Below are positions 60,477 through 64,000 of a stretch of 64,000 nt of DNA, piece by piece (the first letter of the stretch is position 1; every line of letters begins with the position of its first letter). The notes below the pieces were generated by a model, which saw only the letters and a list, made by a program, of their open reading frames with translations, did no database searches and was not told where the DNA came from. The stretch lies in assembly GCA_033816765.1 (NCBI GenBank), contig CM066289.1, positions 1,674,001-1,738,000 of the forward strand, in the 5' to 3' direction. This stretch comes from Nothopassalora personata. Its lineage: Eukaryota > Ascomycota > Dothideomycetes > Mycosphaerellales > Mycosphaerellaceae. The translations under genes and the position numbers were made by a program.

Positions 60477-61732
60477 ATGTCGACTTTCTTATCACTGTCA
60501 CGAATACTCCCCAATACCGTCAAGGAGAAACTTCTGAGGATGGAGGACTCGAGATTCCAGGACTATGTGGCTACTTTCATGTACCAAAGCTCAAGCGGCC
60601 CTACGATACAGGTCGACATGGTACCCCGACTACCAGGTAAGAGGCATTCCTCCTTCAAGTGTAGCATTTATTAAACGTGTTAGTCGCCCTACGTCCCCGA
60701 CTCAGCAAAGTCAATATCATCTCTCAAAAACAGCTCCGCGCTGTCATAAATTAGCGTCTCGGATCTGGTCGTCTTCAAGGTACACTCCTGTGGTCTGCGG
60801 CCTCGCGGACAGAAGAAGCGCCGTAATGCTCTCAATGCTGCGGCTCTCATCGAAAACAGGCCGGGCTTGCAGCTGACAGCGGCTCAGAAGGAGTGGATGC
60901 GAGCCTATTGCACTTCCTGCGGGCCCAACTTGAACAGTTTTGTAGATTCTTCTTCCTCTTCGGCAACCGTGAGCCTTACCACGGCGACTGGTACAGCGCA
61001 AGGACCGCCATCGAGAGATTCGCCAGCGATATGAGGCTCCTGCGCATCACAAATGCCACACAGAGCGAGTTCATTCTCCTCAACCGCAGCCGCTACGACA
61101 TGGACGATCAAGTGACAGTTCTTGGCAGTACGCTGTACTCGAATATCGGGCCCACTAAGGACGACATGGATCGAGTCAAGCATGGGCTTGCAAGGCTTCT
61201 ACCAGATCAGTGACTGGACAGTTGAGCAGCACAACGAGGCTCACGTGGCTGACCTCGCCTAGCTGAATGCTGAAGTCGAGAAGATCTTCCAACCGCATCG
61301 CAAGGTACGTACTGAAGGATATAAGGGACCGAGCGGTGGCCTAGACAGCGGCGGAGCAGTCGAGACAGGCGCTGCACGACGCGCCTTACTCTACCTCTAC
61401 ACCAGTCTCTGAAATACTGCCACGTGCTTGTCGAGTATAGCTAACACCCTTCTGTTTGGCAGATCGTCACTCTGACTCACCGCAGTTCGACTAGGGACTC
61501 CCGAACTGCGGATCCTAACCACGCCGACAGTCTCGGCAGCTCCGGCTTCTGCACAGACCTTTCAAAAGAAGCTTGCTGGACGAAGGAGTCCGTCAAAGTC
61601 TGGGCTTTTAGGCCCACGCACTTCAACTGCGACTTCGAGGGAAGACCAGGCTGCCAAGTGGTCACGAACCAGAGAGAATGCTATTTTGTGCAGGCGGCGG
61701 GCTTTGATTTCAGGAAGGTAATTGAGATCTGA
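60477..61732 (+). pseudogene. Decayed calcineurin-like metallophosphoesterase
   Basis: The middle and end of a fungal calcineurin-like phosphoesterase can be read in pieces: LHFLRAQLEQF, LFGNREPYHGDWYSART, SEFILLNRSRYDMDDQVTVLGSTLYSNI, then after a frameshift SDWTVEQHNEAHVADLA with a TAG stop, then past a possible intron (GTACGT at ~61302 to GCAG at ~61461) AFRPTHFNCDF and VVTNQRECYFVQAAGFD, ending at TGA 61730-61732. Metal-ligand motifs are damaged: GNHE has become GNRE and GHTH has become RPTH. The plus-strand first frame (MSTFLSLSRILPN, 60477-60671) may be an original first exon, with a good GTAAGA donor near 60639. Frameshift, stop and lost ligands together make it non-functional. Confidence 0.7.
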
Positions 61733-64000
61733 GGCAACGCTCTTGCAGGCGCCTGGCTTAGATAATGGAGAAGTGGTCGAATGCGAGGCCTAATTGATGA
61801 TCTAGGTGCGTGGGAGAAGGTGGTTCAGCGAGTGATCCAACGCGCCATCGTCTCAGTTCCTGCAGTCCCCTAGCTCTTTAACTTTCCATCTCCAGGCACA
61901 GTTTTTTCCTCAATCTCTAAGTCCCTATGCAGATGCGCAATCTCCAGTTTCTAGATTTCGTGAGTAGCGCTGCATCCAACTCGGCAGCATCTCGTGGTTC
62001 AATTTACCTCTCGGTATAATGTACTCCTCGACATATGTAAGCATAGCCGCCCAAAAACTGCGCTTGCCGATCTTGACGATGTCTAACAACCAGCAAGATC
62101 ACAGCCCCGGTATAGCGATGAATAGTTGGTATGCGGACAGGGTAGAGGTGTGACAGCATCGGTTCGCAACCTGCACCAACTGTTGGAGGTGGCAAAACCA
62201 GATCTAATTGCATACATGACATCGCCCTTTGGGCCAAGCTTGGTTGAGGCCAGACTTCTGACCCTCCATAATTTAGCAGAGTGCTTATGCAGTTCGGAGG
62301 TCAGTCTCGCCAGGAAGACGGGGGCGTGCCGGCGGGCCAGGAGAGACACGATCCGTAGCTGTAGCCCTGCACTCTGGGTCATCGCATGCCTCGAAGCCAA
62401 GAGATAGGAGTGTGGACACGGCATCGGAGAGTGGCTCGTCCGGTATGACAAATGATAGCCCCTAGTGAAACAGCAGATTAGCATCCGGCTTTGGAGAGCG
62501 TGATGTTGACACTGCTGGGCACTTGAATTGACGATGGCAGGCACCCCGTACAGACTTATCAGTCAGTTGCCCCACAAAGCACTCCGAATGCCAACCTTGT
62601 CCAGCGAACGAGAGATGAGTGCTCTCGTGTCGAAGTCCCATCCCTTTGGCGCATTCTTCACTGAAGCAGTCACTTCGTGCGCCTGCCGTCGCCGTCGTCA
62701 TTCGTACAGACCAAGGCCTAGGAGAATAGCGAGACGAAGATTTAAGGTCACGATATTACTTCGAGTGTAGGACTGTATTATGCCCATGAGTGCGCGGTCC
62801 ACTCATAATACAAGCTATGCGGGATAGGATCACGGCCATGTCTGCTGTTACTGTGATGCACATCGAGGGAAGCGATATTCTCGAGAATACGGACGTCGGC
62901 TCAGCCTTCAATACACCGATACACAGTTCAAGTTGCGTCAGGGAGAGGTTTGAGACTTAGCGCGCTTTCCGTGCTTGCACATGACAAGTGTTTTCGTTCG
63001 CAGTCGAGAGTGAATGCTTCAAGTCAACTTGCCGTAGCAACGCGTGGTACGAAAAGTCTATGGGCAGCCCACGTTTTCGTCTATGGGCAGCTCATATTCT
63101 GACTAATCAATCAATTGCCATCAAATAATCGAATGGGGAATAACTTACCTACCCCCAGCCCTCCGCTGCACTTAAGTCCTCCCTTCGGATCCCCCTCCTA
63201 CCGTGGGCCCCTCCCAAGTTTGCTTCGGCACAGGGAAGATAAATGCTATCAGCCCTGGCCGGACGGGCAAGCGCATTGTGGAGTGCTAGAGGGCTCATCA
63301 AATTTTGAATGATGACTAAGAATTGGAGCTGCCCGTAGACGAAATCGCGCGCCAGTCGTATGTAGTACACGTGACTGTCTGGTCGAGGACACTCCCCATA
63401 CCACGACACCTGTGCAACATCCGTGAACTCGTTCCGCGGAAATGCAGACATTCACTAGCTTCCCAGCTATGCCCTCCAATGGATTCATAATCCTCATTCG
63501 TATCAGGAGATCAGCCACGCGACACATCACGTTGGGTCGGAAGACATCCGATCGTGACCCATGGACAGGACCTATACTGTATAGACGTTCACGTCATTCT
63601 GATACTCGGACACTACCTAAGCCTCTGACACACTGTCGAATAAACCCCACCGCATTGATCATCTCGCTGCATGGTGAAATACTGGTAGAGAAAAACGCCC
63701 TTTCCTATCCATCCGCTTAATACGCCAAAACTCGGCCCAAGCTCCATCCAATCGACCCAATATCGCGCGATGCATCGACGTTGCAGGTATCGTTGGCAGA
63801 AGTCCAAAGCAAACGCAGCACATATCTTTTTGTTGTAATGTGGCATGACGTGATATCGGTTTTCGTGCGGCTCCAGTCCGTTTCTCGATTCCGATTGATT
63901 ATCTTCTCGCGCAGATGGCGAGCGCTCCACTCTTGAATAGGAAGTACACACATCCGATGAAACGGACGAAAGACAATGCGGCGGTGGCCCAGAGTAGCGC
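61733..64000. other. No gene recognised up to the right edge
   Basis: Frames of up to 153 codons (minus strand 62083-62544) and 112 codons (minus strand 63613-63951) have no motif I recognise. At the right edge the minus strand is open to the border in more than one frame, one of them hydrophobic (ALLWATAALSFVRFIG), so the end of a gene outside the window is possible. A 12-nt phrase TCTATGGGCAGC is repeated near 63057 and 63080. Confidence 0.3.

Noticed and set aside
62083..62544. Minus-strand frame of 153 codons
   Set aside because: No start context, no domain, and overlapping plus-strand frames of similar quality.

Overview
The window is nuclear DNA of a filamentous ascomycete (Pezizomycotina, probably a dothideomycete). 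The evidence is short introns (about 50-90 nt) with GT..AG ends and CTNAC-like branch sites, together with het-C, wetA, an HsbA-type cell-wall protein, a fungal rhodopsin-domain protein, Opy2, Rrp4 and clear RIP-type mutation. I cannot name the species.

Left arm (1-19,500): a mostly ordinary gene neighbourhood. In order: the 5' end of het-C (-), an HsbA-like secreted protein (+), a GNAT acetyltransferase (-), the conidiation regulator wetA (-), a DUF7053-like protein (-), a sodium/proton antiporter with two introns (+), a phospholipase D-like protein (-), a decayed ankyrin gene (+) facing a decayed half ABC transporter (-), a rhodopsin-domain membrane protein (-) and a secreted tyrosinase (+).

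Centre (19,540-51,387): one nested retrotransposon block of about 32 kb. The host element is an old, RIP-mutated Ty1/copia element ('A', minus strand, two 259-bp LTRs). It is split into four pieces by three insertions, each with a perfect 5-bp target duplication: gypsy C (20,028-31,476, GTGTC), gypsy F (33,470-40,194, GGTAG) and gypsy G (42,195-49,882, ATTGC). Gypsy C carries copia D (26,718-30,197, duplication TTCCG). It is also joined to copia E (20,113-24,142), whose two flanks come from distant parts of gypsy C, so a deletion has happened there. D and E have intact-looking gag-protease-integrase frames but no reverse transcriptase core or RNase H. All three gypsy elements place a G-GGA-AAN slippery heptamer where a -1 shift leads from gag into pol. 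The outstanding item is a complete three-exon gene on the opposite strand of gypsy F (33,968-34,738), between the end of pol and the 3' LTR. It encodes a 209-residue cysteine-motif protein of unknown function.

Right arm (51,388-64,000): Opy2 (+), a broken F-box-type gene (+), one or two basic proteins of unknown function (-), exosome subunit Rrp4 (-), a broken calcineurin-like phosphoesterase (+), and about 2.3 kb where I recognise nothing. Five decayed genes or gene pieces in single-copy DNA, plus the nested block, suggest a region under relaxed selection beside conserved housekeeping genes.
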